64,000 nucleotides of DNA from Delphinapterus leucas. Lineage: Eukaryota; Chordata; Mammalia; Artiodactyla; Monodontidae. A program made the translations under genes and the position numbers. The notes under the pieces are model-generated. The model was not told the DNA's origin. It worked only from the letters and a program-made list of their open reading frames with translations, and made no database searches. Location of the stretch: contig NW_022098069.1 in NCBI RefSeq assembly GCF_002288925.2, positions 81,321,730 to 81,385,729 of the forward strand, given 5' to 3'. Numbering within the stretch: the first letter of the stretch is position 1; each line of letters opens with the position of its first letter. Shown piece by piece: positions 1 to 11,600 of this stretch.

Positions 1-486
1 CCTGTGTGTTCTAGACTTGTGTGTGGAACAGAAAAACAGCACCAGCTGTTGGACAAAAAGGACCTATGTTGAGAGGATCATGTCCTATCATCAATGTCAT
101 GAAAAACCGTTACTCGTAAAGCAGTGGGGTCCGGCAAGAACGGCCCTACCAAGAGCAAGCTGTCTTATTGGCGAGGGGGTTATAATAGCTTCTAGTATAA
201 TTAAGGACTGTACCTCCAAACGAAACAAAACAAAAAACATTATACCAGAGCCAAGGCTGGGATGTCAACTTGTGGATATGGAGCTAACAGTGGGGCTATT
301 TATTCAACAGTACACATGACAAAACTCAGCTTAAACCAAAGGGGAGCACATTTTCAAATGAGGCCTTGTAGATCCTGTTATTTACTAATGGGATTTGTGG
401 GTATTAAGTCTTGTGCATAAAAATCTACATCTAGGTGACCAATTTTCCATGTGACAGAGCAATTAATTGAATTTTTAAAATCCGAG
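1..486. other. Unassigned sequence, no gene recognised
   Basis: No repeat or gene family was recognised. A 100-residue open frame at 17-319 on the plus strand has no recognisable domain, signal peptide or family motif, and its length is within chance expectation for mammalian non-coding DNA. It is not called as a gene. Confidence 0.5.
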
Positions 487-777
487 GGGCTTCCCTGGTG
501 GCGCAGTGGTTAAGAATCCAGCTGCCAATGCAGCAGACACAGGTTCAAGCCCTAGTCCGGGAAGATCCCACATGCCACAGAGCAACTAAGCCCGTTCGCC
601 ACAACTACTGAAACCTGCGTGCCTAGAGCCCGTGCTCCAAAACTAGAGAAGCCACCGCAATGAGAAGCCCGCACACCGCAATGAAGAGTAATCCCTGCTC
701 ACCGCAACTAGAGAAAAGCCACGTGCAGCAACAAAAACCCAACAGAGCCAAAAATAAATAAATAAATTAAATAAATA
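487..777 (+). mobile_element. tRNA-derived SINE, longer CHR-1-like type
   Basis: The element opens with the tRNA-like head found in the other SINEs here (GGGCTTCCCTGGTGGCGCAG) and ends in an A/T-rich AAATAAATAA tail. Its middle differs from the short CHR-2-like copies: it has repeated CCGCAA / CAACTAGAGAA blocks and is about 290 bp long. It is diverged, which suggests an older subfamily. Imperfect flanks at 478-486 and 779-787 (7 of 9 bases alike) may be the TSD. The strand follows from the 3' A-rich tail. Confidence 0.85.
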
Positions 778-1978
778 CAAACCTGAGCAAAACAGTGCAA
801 ATGTTTTGGCAACTTTTACTGTTTTCATTCTCATGTCTCTGCGTTGTCAGAAAGGATACATATATGGTAAACTTAGTGTAAAATGATGGTATGATACAAA
901 GTGAATTAAAAAAGTTACAAGTCATCTATAGTTGGTGAAATTTCTCTGATGGAAATAATGGTGTAAGTGAATGGAACCAGCATAGTCCCTGGAACATAAA
1001 GACCCCTTGAATGTGTCTTGAATCTGATGGAACAAGCTGCTCTGAAAAGGACTTGGTTTTAATTATTAAGCTGCTGCTATCACGCAGATGCTCTCTGGGT
1101 AGAATTGTATAATTTTGCTTTCCTTAGTGGTGCTGGAACAAGGTTATAAAATATGCATGTTTTATTTATTTATTTTGTCTTGGAATTAGTGGCTAAAGAC
1201 TGCTTAATTTCATAACCATGAGCTTGTTCATTTCCTTTCCTCTCTTTCAGAATGTGGAGGGAGATTTTCATTCAGGAGCATAAATTCTGTGATGCCATTT
1301 TGCTACATTAAGTTGAATTTTTGCCAGGTGTTATGTTCAATGCAGTCACTGCTGGGGATTCTGTGGGTGTTACTGAAAATTACTTGGACAGAAAAACAAT
1401 ATGTTGGCTCAAGACAGGCTGAGAAAGTGGTGATTCAGGGACACCAGGGAGTGCTTTGCAATATGTGGCAGTGGCTGGAATTCTTTCTGCATCATTTCCA
1501 ACCCAAACATCTCCACTCAGAGCTTTGTCACTTTCCAGTGACAGTATTTCGGCCGAAACTTCTTAGATTGCTATCTTAGTTTAGACATTTCTCCTTACTT
1601 AGCACCTACCTAATCCATTAATTTTTAACACTGTTTAAAGATAGGAAGTCTCAGTTTAAAAATGTGAAAATCAATAAAGAAATTATCAAGGAACATAGAA
1701 TCTTGATAAGAAGACTTTTAAACAAAATACAAGAGCTGTAGCTAATAAGAAAAGAAGCTTCTCTTCTTGTGTTCTCCATTTTCTTTTTTTCCTACCACTT
1801 ATTATATGTCTCTTGCTTCTCTCAATAGGGCACATAAAGGGACCGTCTGTTCTTTAGCTGTTTCTCCATATCAGTGACTTTCAAATCCTTTCCTTTAGTC
1901 ACTCTCTCACCCTTAGTTCTGGTTCCTTAATCCAACTAGTCAAATAGAATTTCCCTTTTAGACTGAGTGCCTACAGCT
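778..1978. other. Unassigned AT-rich sequence
   Basis: No repeat family or gene was recognised. A pyrimidine-rich stretch ending in CAG at 1227-1249 followed by a GT near 1330 resembles an internal exon. The enclosed 80 bases show no recognisable protein. Confidence 0.45.
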
Positions 1979-1990
1979 TACTTTACTTTT
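1979..1990. repeat. Left target-site duplication of the full-length L1
   Basis: TACTTTACTTTT here recurs at 9131-9142 immediately beyond the L1 5' end. Such a direct repeat is the signature of L1 endonuclease-primed insertion. It fixes the element boundaries to within the ambiguity of the adjoining T-rich tail. Confidence 0.8.
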
Positions 1991-2364
1991 CTTTTTTAAC
2001 ATCTTTACTGGAGTATAATTACTTTACAATGGTGTGTTAGTTTCTGCTTTATAACAAGGTGAATCAGCCATACATATACATATATTCCAGTATCTTCTCC
2101 CTCTTGCTTCTCCCTCCCACCCTCCCTATCCCACCCCTCTAGGTGGTCACAAAGCACGAAGCTGATCTCCCTGTGCTATGCAGCTGCTTCCCACTAGCTA
2201 TCTATTTGACATTTCGTAGTGTATGTATGTCATTACCATTCTCTCACTTCATCCCAGCTAACCGTTCCCCCTCCCCGTGTCCTCACGTCCATTCTCTACG
2301 TCTGCATCTTTATTCCTGTCCTGCCCCTAGGTTTTTCAGAACCTTTTTTTTTTTTTTAGATTCC

Positions 2365-5300
2365 TTATATATGTGTTAGCATATGGTATTTGTTTTTTTC
2401 TTTCAGACTTACTTCACTCTGTATGACAGTCTCCAAGTCCATCCACCTCACTACACATAACTCAATTTCGTTTCTTTTTATGGCTAACATTCCATTGTAT
2501 ATATGTGTCACATTTTCTTTATCCATTCGTCTGTCGATGGACACTAAGGTCACTTCCATGTCCTGGCTACTGTAAATAGAGCTGCAATGAGCATTGTGGT
2601 ATATGAGTCTTTGAATTATGGTTTTCTTAGGGTATATGCCCAGTAGTGGGATTGCTGGGTCGTATGGTAGTTCTATTGTTAGTTTTGTAAGGAATCTCCA
2701 TACTGTTCTCCATAGTGGCTGTATAAATTTACATTCCCACCAAAAGTGCAAGAGGGTTCCCTTTGCTCCACACCCTCTCTAGCATTTATTGTTTGTAGAT
2801 TTTTTGATGATGGTCATTCTGACCAGTGTGAGCTGATACCTCATTGTAGTTTTGATTTGCATTTCTCTAATGATTAATGATGTTGAGCATCCTATCATGT
2901 GTTTGTTGGCCATCTGTATATCTCCTTTGGAGAAATGTCTATTTAGGTCTTCTGCCCATTTTTGGATTGGGTTGTTTGGTTTTTTGATATTGAGCTGCAT
3001 AAGCTGCTTGTAAATTTTGGAGGTTAATCCTTTGTCAGTTGTTTCATTTGCAAATATTTTCTCCCATTCTGAGGGTTGTCTTTTGGTCTTGTTCATGGTT
3101 TCCTTTGCTGTGCAAAAGCTTTTAAGTCATTAGGTCCCATTTGTTTATTTTTGTTTTTATTTCAATTTCTCTAGAAAGTGGGTTACAAAGGATCTTGCTG
3201 TGATTTATGTCATAGAGTGTTCTGCCTATGTTTTCCTCTAAGAGTTTGATGGTGTCTGGCCTTACATTTAGGTCTTTAATCCATTTTGAGTTTATTTTTG
3301 TGTACGGTGTTAGGGAGTATTCTAATTTCATTCTGTTATATGTAGCTGTCCAGTTTTCCCAGCACCACTTATTGAAGAGGCTGTCTTTTCTCCATTGTAT
3401 ATTCTTGCCTCCTTTATCAAAAATAAGGTGACCATATGTGCATGGGTTTATCTCTGGGCTTTCTATCCTGTTCCATTGATCTATATTTTTGTTTCTGTGC
3501 CAGTACCGTACTGTCTTGATTACTGTAGCTTTGTAGTATAATCTGAAGTCTGGGAGTCTGATTCCTCCAGCTCTGTTTTTCTTTCTCAACATTGCTTTGG
3601 CTATTCAGGGTCTTTTGTGTTTACATAGACATTGTGAAATTTTTTGTTCTAGTTCTTTGAAAAATGCCATTGGTAGTTTGATGGGGATTGCTGAATCTGT
3701 AGATTGCTTTGGGTAGTATAGTCATTTTCACAATGTTGATTCTTCCAATTCAAGAACACGGTATATCTCTCCATCTGTTTGTATAATTTTTAATTACTTT
3801 CATCAGCGTCTAATACTTTTCTGCATACAGGTCTTTTGTCTCCTTAGGTAGGTTTATTCCTAGGTATTTTATTTTGTTTACTGCAATGGTAAATGGGACT
3901 GTTTCCTTAATTTCTCTTTCAGTTTTCATCATTAGTGTATAGGAATGCAAGAGGTTTCTGTGCATTAATTTCTTATCCTGCTACTTTATCAAATTCGTTG
4001 ATTAGCTCTAGTAGTTTACTGGTAGCATCTTTAGGATTCTCTATGTATAGTATCATGTCATCTGCAAACAATGACAGCTTTATTCTTTTCCAATTTGGAT
4101 TCGTTTTATTTCTTTTTCTTCTCTGATTGCTGTGGCTAAAACTTCCAAAAGTATGTTGAATAATGGTGGTGAGAGTGGACAACCTTGTCTTGTTCCTGAT
4201 CTTACTGGAAATGGTTTCAGTTTTTCACCATTGGGAACAATGTTGGCTGTGGGTTTGTCATATATGGCCTTTATTATGTTGAGGTAAGTTCCCTGTATGC
4301 CTACTTTCTGGAGGGTTTTTCTCATAAAGGGGTGTTGAATTTTGTTGAAAGCTTTTTCTGCACCTATTGAGATGATCATATGGTTTTTCTCCTTCAATTT
4401 GTTAATATGGTTTATTACATGGATTGCTTTGAGTATATTGAAGAATCCTTGCATTCCTGGGATAAACCCCACTTGATCATGGTGTATGATCTTTTTAATG
4501 TGCTGTTGGATTCTGTTTGCTAGTATTTTGCTGAGGATTTTTGCATCTATGTTCATCAGTGATATTGGTCTTTAGTTTTCTTTCTTTGTGACATCCTTGT
4601 CTGGTTTTGGTATCAGGGTGATGGTGGCTTCGTCGAATGAGTTTGGGGAGTGTTCCTCCCTCTGCTATATTTTGGAAGAGTTTGAGAAGGATAAGTGTTT
4701 GCTCTTCTCTAAATGTTTGATAGAATTTGCCTGTGAAGCCATCTGGTCCTGGGCTTCTGTTTGTTGGAAGATTTTTAATTACAGTCTCAATTTCAGTGCT
4801 TGTGATTGGTCTGTTTATATTTTCTATTTCTTCCTGGTTCAGTCTCAGAAGGTTGTACTTTTCTAAGAATTTGTCCGTTTCTTCCATGTTGTCCATTTTA
4901 TTGGCATATAGTTGCCTGTAGTAATCTCTCATGATCCTTTGTATTTCTGCAGTGTCAGTTGTTACTCCTCCTTTTTCATTTCTAATTCTATTCATCTGAG
5001 TCTTCTCCCTTTTTTTTCTTGATGAGTCTGACTAATGCTTTATCAATTTTGTTTATCTTCTCAAAAAACCAACTTTTAGTTTTATTGATCTTTGCTATTG
5101 TTTCCTTCAGTTTTTTTCCATTTATTTCTGATCTGATTTTTATGATTTCTTTCCTTCTGCTAACTTTGTGTTTTTTTCTTCTTCTTTCTCTAATTGCTTT
5201 AGGTTTAAGTTTAGGTTGTTTATTTGAGATGTTTCTTGCTTTTTAAGGTAGGATTGTATTGCTTTAAACTTCCCCTTAGAGCTGCTTTTGCTGCATCCCA

Positions 5301-6157
5301 TAGGTTTTGGGTCATTGTGTTTTCATTGTCATTTGTTTCTAGGTATTTTTTGATTTCCTCTTTGATTTCTTCAGTGATCTCTTGGTGATTAGGTAGTGTA
5401 TTGTTTAGCCCCCATGTGTTTGTATTTTTTACACATTTTTTTCCCTATAATTGATATCTAGTCTCATAACGTTGTGGTTGGAAAAGATACTTGATACGAT
5501 TTCAATTTTCTTAAATTTCCCAAGGCTTGCTTTGTGACCCAAGATATGATCTATCCTGGAGAATGTTCCATGAGCACTTGAGAAAGTGTAATCTGCTGTT
5601 TTTGAAGGAAATTTCCTGTAAATATCAATTAAGTGCATCTTGTTTAATGTATCATTTAAAGCTTGTGTTCCCTTATTCATTTTCATTTTGGATGACCTGT
5701 CCATTGGTGAAAGTGGGGTGTTAAAGTCCCCTACTATGATGTTGTTACTGTCGATTTCCCGTTTCATGGACATTAGCATTTGCCTTATGTATTGAGGTGC
5801 TCCTATGTTGTGTGCATAAATATTTACAATTGTTATATCTTCTTCTTGGGTTGATATCTTGATCATTATGTAGTGTCCTTCTATGTCTCTTGTAATAATC
5901 TTTATTTTAAAGTCTATTGTGTCTGATACGAGAATTGCTACTCCAGCTTTCTTTTGATTGCCATTTGCATGGAATATCTTTTTCCATCGCCTCACTTTCA
6001 GTCTGTATGTGTCCCTAAGTCTGAAGTGGGTCTCTTGTAGACAGCATTTATATGGGTCTTGTTTTTATATCCATTCAGCCAGTCTGTGTCTTCTGGTTGG
6101 AGCATTTAATCCATTTACATTTAAGGTAATTATCAATATGTATGTTCCTATTACCAT
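2365..6157 (-). pseudogene. L1 ORF2 remnant (endonuclease / reverse transcriptase)
   Basis: ORF2 encodes the apurinic-type endonuclease and reverse transcriptase that nick the target DNA and copy L1 RNA at the break. The likely start is the ATG whose first base is 6157, giving MVIGTYILIITLNVNGLNAP. A stop follows at about codon 31. The endonuclease fragment (5995-5429) keeps AGVAIL, VNIYA, GDFNTPLS and SRIDHIL. Its last motif reads SNH where the family usually has SDH, which would hit an active-site residue. RT fragments lie at 4995-3973, with [10 protein letters not shown] and the catalytic FADD at 4057-4068. C-terminal fragments at 3592-2365 include WWECK and [13 protein letters not shown]. 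At least six frame breaks are present. The stop codon at 2365-2367 ends the frame at about the usual ORF2 length. Confidence 0.93.
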
Positions 6158-6215
6158 TTTCTTAATTGTTTTGGGTTTGTTGTTGTAGGTGTTTTCCTTC
6201 TCTTGTGTTTCCTGC

Positions 6216-7080
6216 CTAGAGAAGTTCCTTTAGCATTTGTTGTAAAGCTGGTTTAGTGGTGCTGAATTCTCTTAGGTTTTGCTTATCTGTAAAGGTTTTA
6301 ATTTCTCTGTTGAATCTGAATGAGATCCTTGCTGGGGAGAGCAATCTTGGTTGTAGGATTTTCCCTTTCATCACTTTACGTATGTCCTGCCACTCCCTTC
6401 TGGCTTGCAGAGTTTCTGCTGAAAGATCACCTGTTAACCTTACAGGGATTCCTTTGTATGTTATTTGTTGTTTTTCCCTTGCTGCTTTTAATATTTTTTC
6501 TTTGTATTTAATTTTTGATAGTTTGATTAATATGTGTCTTGGTGTGTTTCTCCTTGGATTTATCCTGTATGGGACTCTCTGCACTTCCTGGACTTGATTG
6601 ACTATTTCCTTTCCCATATTAGGGAAGTTTTCAACTATAATCTCTTCAGATATTTTCTCAGTCCCTTTCTTTTTGTCTTCTTCTTCTGGAACCCCTATAA
6701 TTCGAATGTTGGTGCATTTAATGTTGTCCGAGAGGTCTCTGAGACTGTCCTTAATTCTTTTCATTCTTTTTTCTTTATTCTGCTCTGTGGCAGTTATTTC
6801 CACTATTTTATCTTCCAGGTCACTTATCCGTTCTTCTGCCTCAGTTATTCTGCTATTGATTCCTTCTAGAGAATTTTTAATTTCATTTATTGTGTTGTTC
6901 ATCATTTTGTTTGCTCTTTAGTTCTTCTAGGTCCTTGTTAAACATTTCTTGAATTTTCTCCATTCTATTTCCAAGACTTTGGATCATCTTTACTCTCATT
7001 ACTCTGAATTCTTTTTCAGGTAGACTCCCTATTTGCTCTTCATTTGTTTGGTCTTGTGGGCTTTTACCTTGCTCCTTCAT
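6216..7080 (-). pseudogene. L1 ORF1 remnant (RNA-binding chaperone), one frameshift
   Basis: ORF1p is the trimeric nucleic-acid chaperone that coats L1 RNA. Two overlapping frames, 7080-6883 (65 residues, starting MKEQGKSPQDQ) and 6905-6216 (229 residues), together give an ORF1 of near-normal size (about 285 residues). The N-terminal part and the start of the second frame form heptad-rich coiled coil (MEKIQEMFNKDLEELKSK, then ITEAEERISDLEDKIVEI). The RRM-like core carries NIRIIGVPEEE. The C-terminal domain includes ARISFRFNREIKTF. The frames differ by an indel in an A-rich stretch around 6885-6910. Apart from this single break the frame is well preserved, so this is the least damaged part of the element. 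Confidence 0.92.
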
Positions 7081-9130
7081 CTGCTGTGTTTGTCTGTCTT
7101 CTCACTTGGCTTCACTTACTGTGTTTGGGGTCTCCTTTTTGCAGGCTGCACGTTCGTAGTTCCCGTTGTTTTTGGTGTCTGCCCCCAGTGGGTGAGTTTG
7201 GTTCAGTGGGTTTTGTAGGCTCCCTGGTGGAGGGGACTGGTGCCTGTGTTCTGGTGGATGAGGCTGGATCTTGTCTTTTTGGTTGGCAGGACCGTGTCTG
7301 GTGGTGTGTTTTGGGGTGCCTGTGACCTAATTATGATTTTAGGCCGCTTCTCTGCTAATGGATGGGGTTGTGTTCCTGTCTTGCTAGTTGTTTGGCATAG
7401 GATGTCCAGCCCAGTAGCTTGCTGGTCATTGAGTGGAGCTGGGTCTTAGCATTGAGATGGAGATCTCTGGGAGAGCTTTTGCTGTTTGATATTATGTGGA
7501 GCTGCACAGTCTCCGGTGGTCCGACGTCCTGAACTCGGCTCTCCCACCTCAGATGCACAGGCCTCATACCCGCCCAGAGCACCAAGACTCTGTCAGTCAC
7601 ACGGCTCAGGAAAAAAGGGATGAAAATAGAAAGAAAGAAAGTAAAAAAGAAAAGAAAGTTATTAAAATAAAAAGTGAAAAGTAATTATTAAAAATTAAAA
7701 AGTAGTAAAAAAGATAAAAGGAGAGAGCAACCAAAACGAAAATCAAATCCACCAGTGATAACAAGCGCTAAAAAGTATACTAAAAAAAAAAAAGGACAAA
7801 CAGAACCTTAGGATACATGGTAAAAGCAAAGCTATACAGGCAAAATCACACACAGAAGCATACACATACACACGCACAAAAAGGGAAAAAGGAAAAAAAT
7901 ATGTATATTGTTGATCTCAAAGTCCAGTGCCTCAATTTGGGATGATTCATTGTCTATTCAGGTATTCCACAGATGCAGGTACATCAAGTTGACTGTGGAG
8001 CTTTAATCCGCTGCTCCTGAGGCTGCTGGGAGAGATTTCCCTTTCTCTTCTTTGTTCTCACAGCTCACAGGGGCTCAGCTTTGGATTTGGCCCTGCCTCT
8101 GCGTGTAGGTCGCCGGAGGGCATCTGTTCTTCACTCAGACAGGACGGGGTTAAAGGAGCCACTGATTTGGGGGCTCTGGCTTACTCAGGCCGGGGGAGGG
8201 AGGGGCATGGAGGCGGGGCGGGCCTGCGGTAGCAGAGGCCAGCATGACGTTGCACCAGAGTGAGGCGTGCCGTGCGTTCTCCCGGGGGAGTTGTCCCTGG
8301 ATCCCGGAACCCTGGCAGTGGCGGGCTGCACAGGCTCCCAGGAGGGGCGGTGTGGATAGTGACCTGCGCTTGCACACAGGCTTCTTGGTGGCGGCAGCAG
8401 CAGCCTTAGCGTCCCATTCCCGTCTCTGGGGTGCACGCTAATAGCCGTGGCTTGTGCCCGTCTCTGGAACTCCTTTAAGCGGCAATCTTAATCCCCTCTC
8501 CTCGCGCACCAGGAAACAAACAGGGAAGAAAACGTCTCTTGCCTCTTCGGCAGGTCCAGACTTTTTCCCGGACTCCCTCCCTGCTAGCCGTGGCGCACTA
8601 ACCCCCTGCAGGCTGTGTTCACACCGCCAACCCCAGTCCTCTCCCGGCGCTCCGACCGAAGCCCAAGCCTCAACTCCCAGCCCCGCCCGCCCTGGCGGGT
8701 GAGCAGACAAGCCTCTCGGACTGGTGAGTGCCGTTCGGCACCGATCCTCTGTGCGGGAATCTCTCCGCTTTGCCCTCCACACCCCTGTTGCTGTGCTCTC
8801 CTCTGTGGCTCCGAAGCTTCCCCCACGCCCAGCCCCCGTCTCCACCAGTGAAGGGGCTTCTAGTGTGTGGAAACCTTTCCTCCTTCACGGCTCCCTCCCA
8901 CTGGTGCAGGTCCCGTCCCTATCCTCTTGTCTCTGTCTATTCTTTTTTTCTTTTGCCCTACCCAGGTACATGGGGAGTTTCTTGCCTTTTGGGAAGCCTG
9001 AGGCCTTCTGCCAGCATTCAGTAGGTGTTCTGTAGGAGTTGTTCCACATGTAGTTGTATTTCTGATGTATTTGTGGGTAGGAAGGCGATCTCCACATCTT
9101 ACTCCTCTGCCATCTTGAAAGTCTCCCCTC
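7081..9130 (-). promoter_or_regulatory. L1 5' UTR with GC-rich internal promoter
   Basis: About 2 kb lies between the L1 5' end and ORF1. The stretch 8080-8760 is rich in G+C and CpG, unlike the AT-rich surroundings. 7610-7900 is A-rich on the plus strand. L1 5' UTRs carry an internal RNA polymerase II promoter and often an antisense promoter. Whether this one is active cannot be read from the sequence. Several overlapping 60-135 residue open frames here (about 8080-9100) are products of high GC, not genes. Confidence 0.75.
9109..9117 (-). promoter_or_regulatory. YY1-type site at L1 5' end
   Basis: CAAGATGGC on the minus strand, about 14 bases into the element, matches the YY1 core motif found near the start of primate L1 5' UTRs, where it positions transcription initiation. 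The same motif sits at the 5' end of the second long L1 (46374-46382). Confidence 0.6.
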
Positions 9131-9142
9131 TACTTTACTTTT
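9131..9142. repeat. Right target-site duplication of the full-length L1
   Basis: TACTTTACTTTT, identical to 1979-1990, directly follows the last base of the L1 5' UTR. Confidence 0.8.
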
Positions 9143-9264
9143 TTTAAAATTTTATAAATTTATAAATATACAAGTAAAATATATTTATTGAATAAATGCA
9201 GTTTTTTAAATTTATAACTTTTAAAGTTTCAAAGACAAGCATATATTTCTTTTATAATCAAATA

Positions 9265-9377
9265 TAGGGTGACCAGCCTTCCTGGTTAGCCTGAAACTGT
9301 CCAATTTTAGTGCTGAAATGCCTGTGTCCAGAGACACCCAAGAATCCCGGGTGAACCAGCGCAACAGGTCATCCCTA
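9265..9377. mobile_element. Possible old DNA-transposon MITE
   Basis: The ends TAGGGTGACCAGCC and GGTCATCCCTA are imperfect inverted repeats around a 113-bp unit, resembling short non-autonomous hAT-type elements whose ends read CAGGGTGACC. A flanking 8-bp duplication is only weakly supported (5 of 8 bases). Family not assigned. Confidence 0.4.
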
Positions 9378-11045
9378 AGAACATAACAATAGTTTTAAAC
9401 ATCCTGGCAGCCAAAGCAAAGATGAAAAGTTGCTATTTATCATGTAACTCATTATGAGGAGGAATAAAGTATATAAGTTCTTCTGTGAAACCTGGTGTCT
9501 GTGTGTGTTGTTTGCTTGTTTTATTGCTAATTACTAAATTCAAAGAAAAGTTAGGTTAAGCATTATATAGGAGGTACTGAATAACATTTAGGATTCTATG
9601 TCAGTTTCTCAAAAGAATCAACCAACCAACCCCAAAATAGATGTAGAACCTACAGGGCTAATTCTTACGTTGCCATTTGGAAAAGTAAAGCTCTAAGCCT
9701 GGATTACACTAAATAAATGTATTTCTGTGAGCATCGAAAGAGCTGATGCAAGTTTCTGAGCAGTTATGTATATAAAACGCATATAAAATACTTGAGCAGT
9801 AAGTAGCTAGTATGTCTCCTTAAGATATCATCCTGTAACAATGATATATCTCTGATAGATATTTCCCAGGGCCTGAATAGCAGAGTTGGAGGTTACTTGT
9901 TTGATCAAGGGCCTTACTGTTTGGTATTCTAAACTGCTCATGACAGATGAGCCAGTGTCATAGCGTTATGTTATCTAAAGCAGTGAGTCTAATGTCCTAG
10001 GCCAACCGAATGTTTTTACCACTTAAACTTTTCCAGTATTTTTATAATAAAACTTCCCAGGTTTACTCGGGTGGCTATCCATATTTTCTATGCATTTTCT
10101 TGGCCATGTTGCTTCTCAGGATGAGCCTGATCTCTTACAACTAAATATTAATTAACCCACTCTTTCATTTTTTTCATTCCACACATATCCAGTTACTATT
10201 GTGGGTACCAAAGGTACAACAGTGGACACATCAGACAAAATTTCCCTGCCGTCATGCAGCCTACAGTCTACTGGGTTGATATAGACAATAAGCTAACAAG
10301 GTGGTGATCAGTACTTTGGAGCAAGGGAGATTGGAAGAATTGGGAGAGTGTTTTTGTTTCAAATAAGAAAGTCACATTGGCTAAAGGCCTGAAGGAGATG
10401 AGAGAGCAGGCCATGGAAATATAAGGGGAAGATCTGGGAGCTAGTGCATCTCTTTTTTGGTACTGTTTTTCTTTGTATCACAGTGCTCTAAATACCCATT
10501 ATTTGGGTGTAACACAAATAGAACAATCTCAAGGCCTCAGTTAAAAATATGAACAGTTAAAACAATAAACGAGGCACAAGATTGGAGTCATATCTTTCTT
10601 ATATTGAAATTGGAAAACAGTTGTAATTCTAATAAACAAATGTGCCTGTTATAATCTCCTGGCTTCAATAGGGTGGTATTACGAAAAATGCTACTGGATT
10701 AGGGAGTCAAGAGACGAAGGTTCTGATTGTGGCTACACTTCTAATTAACTATGACAGTGTACAACCCATATTCTCGTTCTGTTTATTATTATTTCTTTTA
10801 ATGTTAAGGAATGTCAAGGTGCATCCTACTGCAAATTCTATTTCTGGAATGATGTAATCTAGGATTCCGGAATTAGATTGTACCAATTCTCTCTGCTGTG
10901 GAGAAAAATAATACTTCTCATGACCACTCCCTTCCCACCTCAGAAATTTACTATCCTAATACTCTGATGGAGCCAGCTAAAGAACACCCTGAAAGGTTGT
11001 GCCCTGTAGCATGAAGCAGAAAATTCCCAATACATCTCTGTTTTA
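9378..11045. other. Mostly unassigned sequence with faint old repeats
   Basis: No gene was recognised. 10170-10445 resembles the L2-type text 'cactgtgggtac..aaggtacaac..ccctgccgtcatgcagcctacagtctac'. 10675-10790 looks like a diverged plus-strand MIR. The remainder is unassigned AT-rich sequence. Confidence 0.4.
10675..10790 (+). mobile_element. MIR SINE fragment, diverged
   Basis: The order GGATTAGGGAGTCAAGAGAC, GGTTCTGATTGTGGCTACAC, then AATTAACTATGACAGT follows the MIR pattern (gagtcagaagac..ggttc..ctggctc..actagctgtgtgac) at low identity. Confidence 0.5.
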
Positions 11046-11600
11046 ACAATTATGGTAGGCAGAATCCTAAAATAATTTACAGTGACCTAAGCCCTTGTGT
11101 AATCTTCTGTCCTTGAGTGTTGGCAGGGACTGTGAATGTGATGGGATATCACTCCCAAGATTATGTTACTTTCTCCATATAGGAAAAAGCTAAAGGATGT
11201 AATTGAGGACTCTGAATCAGTTGACTTTGAGTTAATAAAAGACAGATTATCCTGGGAGGACCTGACATAATCAGGTAAGACATTTAAAACCAGGATTAGG
11301 TTTTCCCTGAATTCACAGAATCCTTAAAGAAGCAAGCCCCCATGAGTTTTATAACTACAAAAAATTTAATTCAGCCAGCAGTATGATGAGCTTAGAAATG
11401 GGTTTTTACCTAGTCAGGCCTCCACATGAGACCCCAGTCCTGGATGACACCTGGATTGCAGTCTTATAAGACCCTTAGTAGAGGACCCAGCTAAGCTGTG
11501 CCCGGATTTCTGATTCAAAAAACTCTAGGATAATAATGGGTTGTTGTAAGCCATTCAGTTTGTGGTGATTTATTTTGCAGTGATAAGAAACTAATATCAG
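11046..11600 (+). mobile_element. MLT1-like MaLR LTR
   Basis: It starts TTATGGTAGGCAGAATCCTA and ends GTGATAAGAAACTAATATCA, with GTAAGCCATTCAGTTTGTGG before the end. This matches the layout of MLT1-type solitary LTRs, which end in CAGCAATAGGAAACTAATACA. Two similar copies lie at 49168-49742 and 56943-57417. No internal retroviral coding sequence is attached. Subfamily is uncertain. Confidence 0.65.

Larger units (their letters stand above)
1991..9130 (-). mobile_element. Full-length L1 LINE, about 7.1 kb, ORFs broken
   Basis: On the minus strand it runs in the order 5' UTR (about 9130-7081), ORF1 (7080-6216), ORF2 (6157-2365), 3' UTR and A-tail (to 1991, seen as T-rich on the plus strand). 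The 5' end reads GGGGAGACTTTCAAGATGGC in sense, a typical L1 promoter start. A 12-bp TSD flanks the element. Frameshifts and stops interrupt both ORFs, so it cannot move on its own, although the fragments remain clearly alignable (APE endonuclease, RT with FADD, C-terminal domain). The ORF1-ORF2 spacer is short, about 60 bp, compared with several hundred in the L1s at 39.9 and 59.2 kb. Confidence 0.95.

Noticed and set aside
17..319. 100-codon open frame at the left edge
   Set aside because: No motif or family resemblance. Within chance length for non-coding sequence.
1227..1330. Possible internal exon: pyrimidine tract and CAG at 1249, GT near 1330, open frame starting CGGRFSF
   Set aside because: No recognisable protein, no neighbour exon and no other coding sign. 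Chance matches of this quality are common.
8080..9100. Several overlapping open frames of 60-135 codons on both strands
   Set aside because: They lie in the GC-rich 5' UTR of an L1, have no family motif and owe their length to few stop codons in high-GC DNA.
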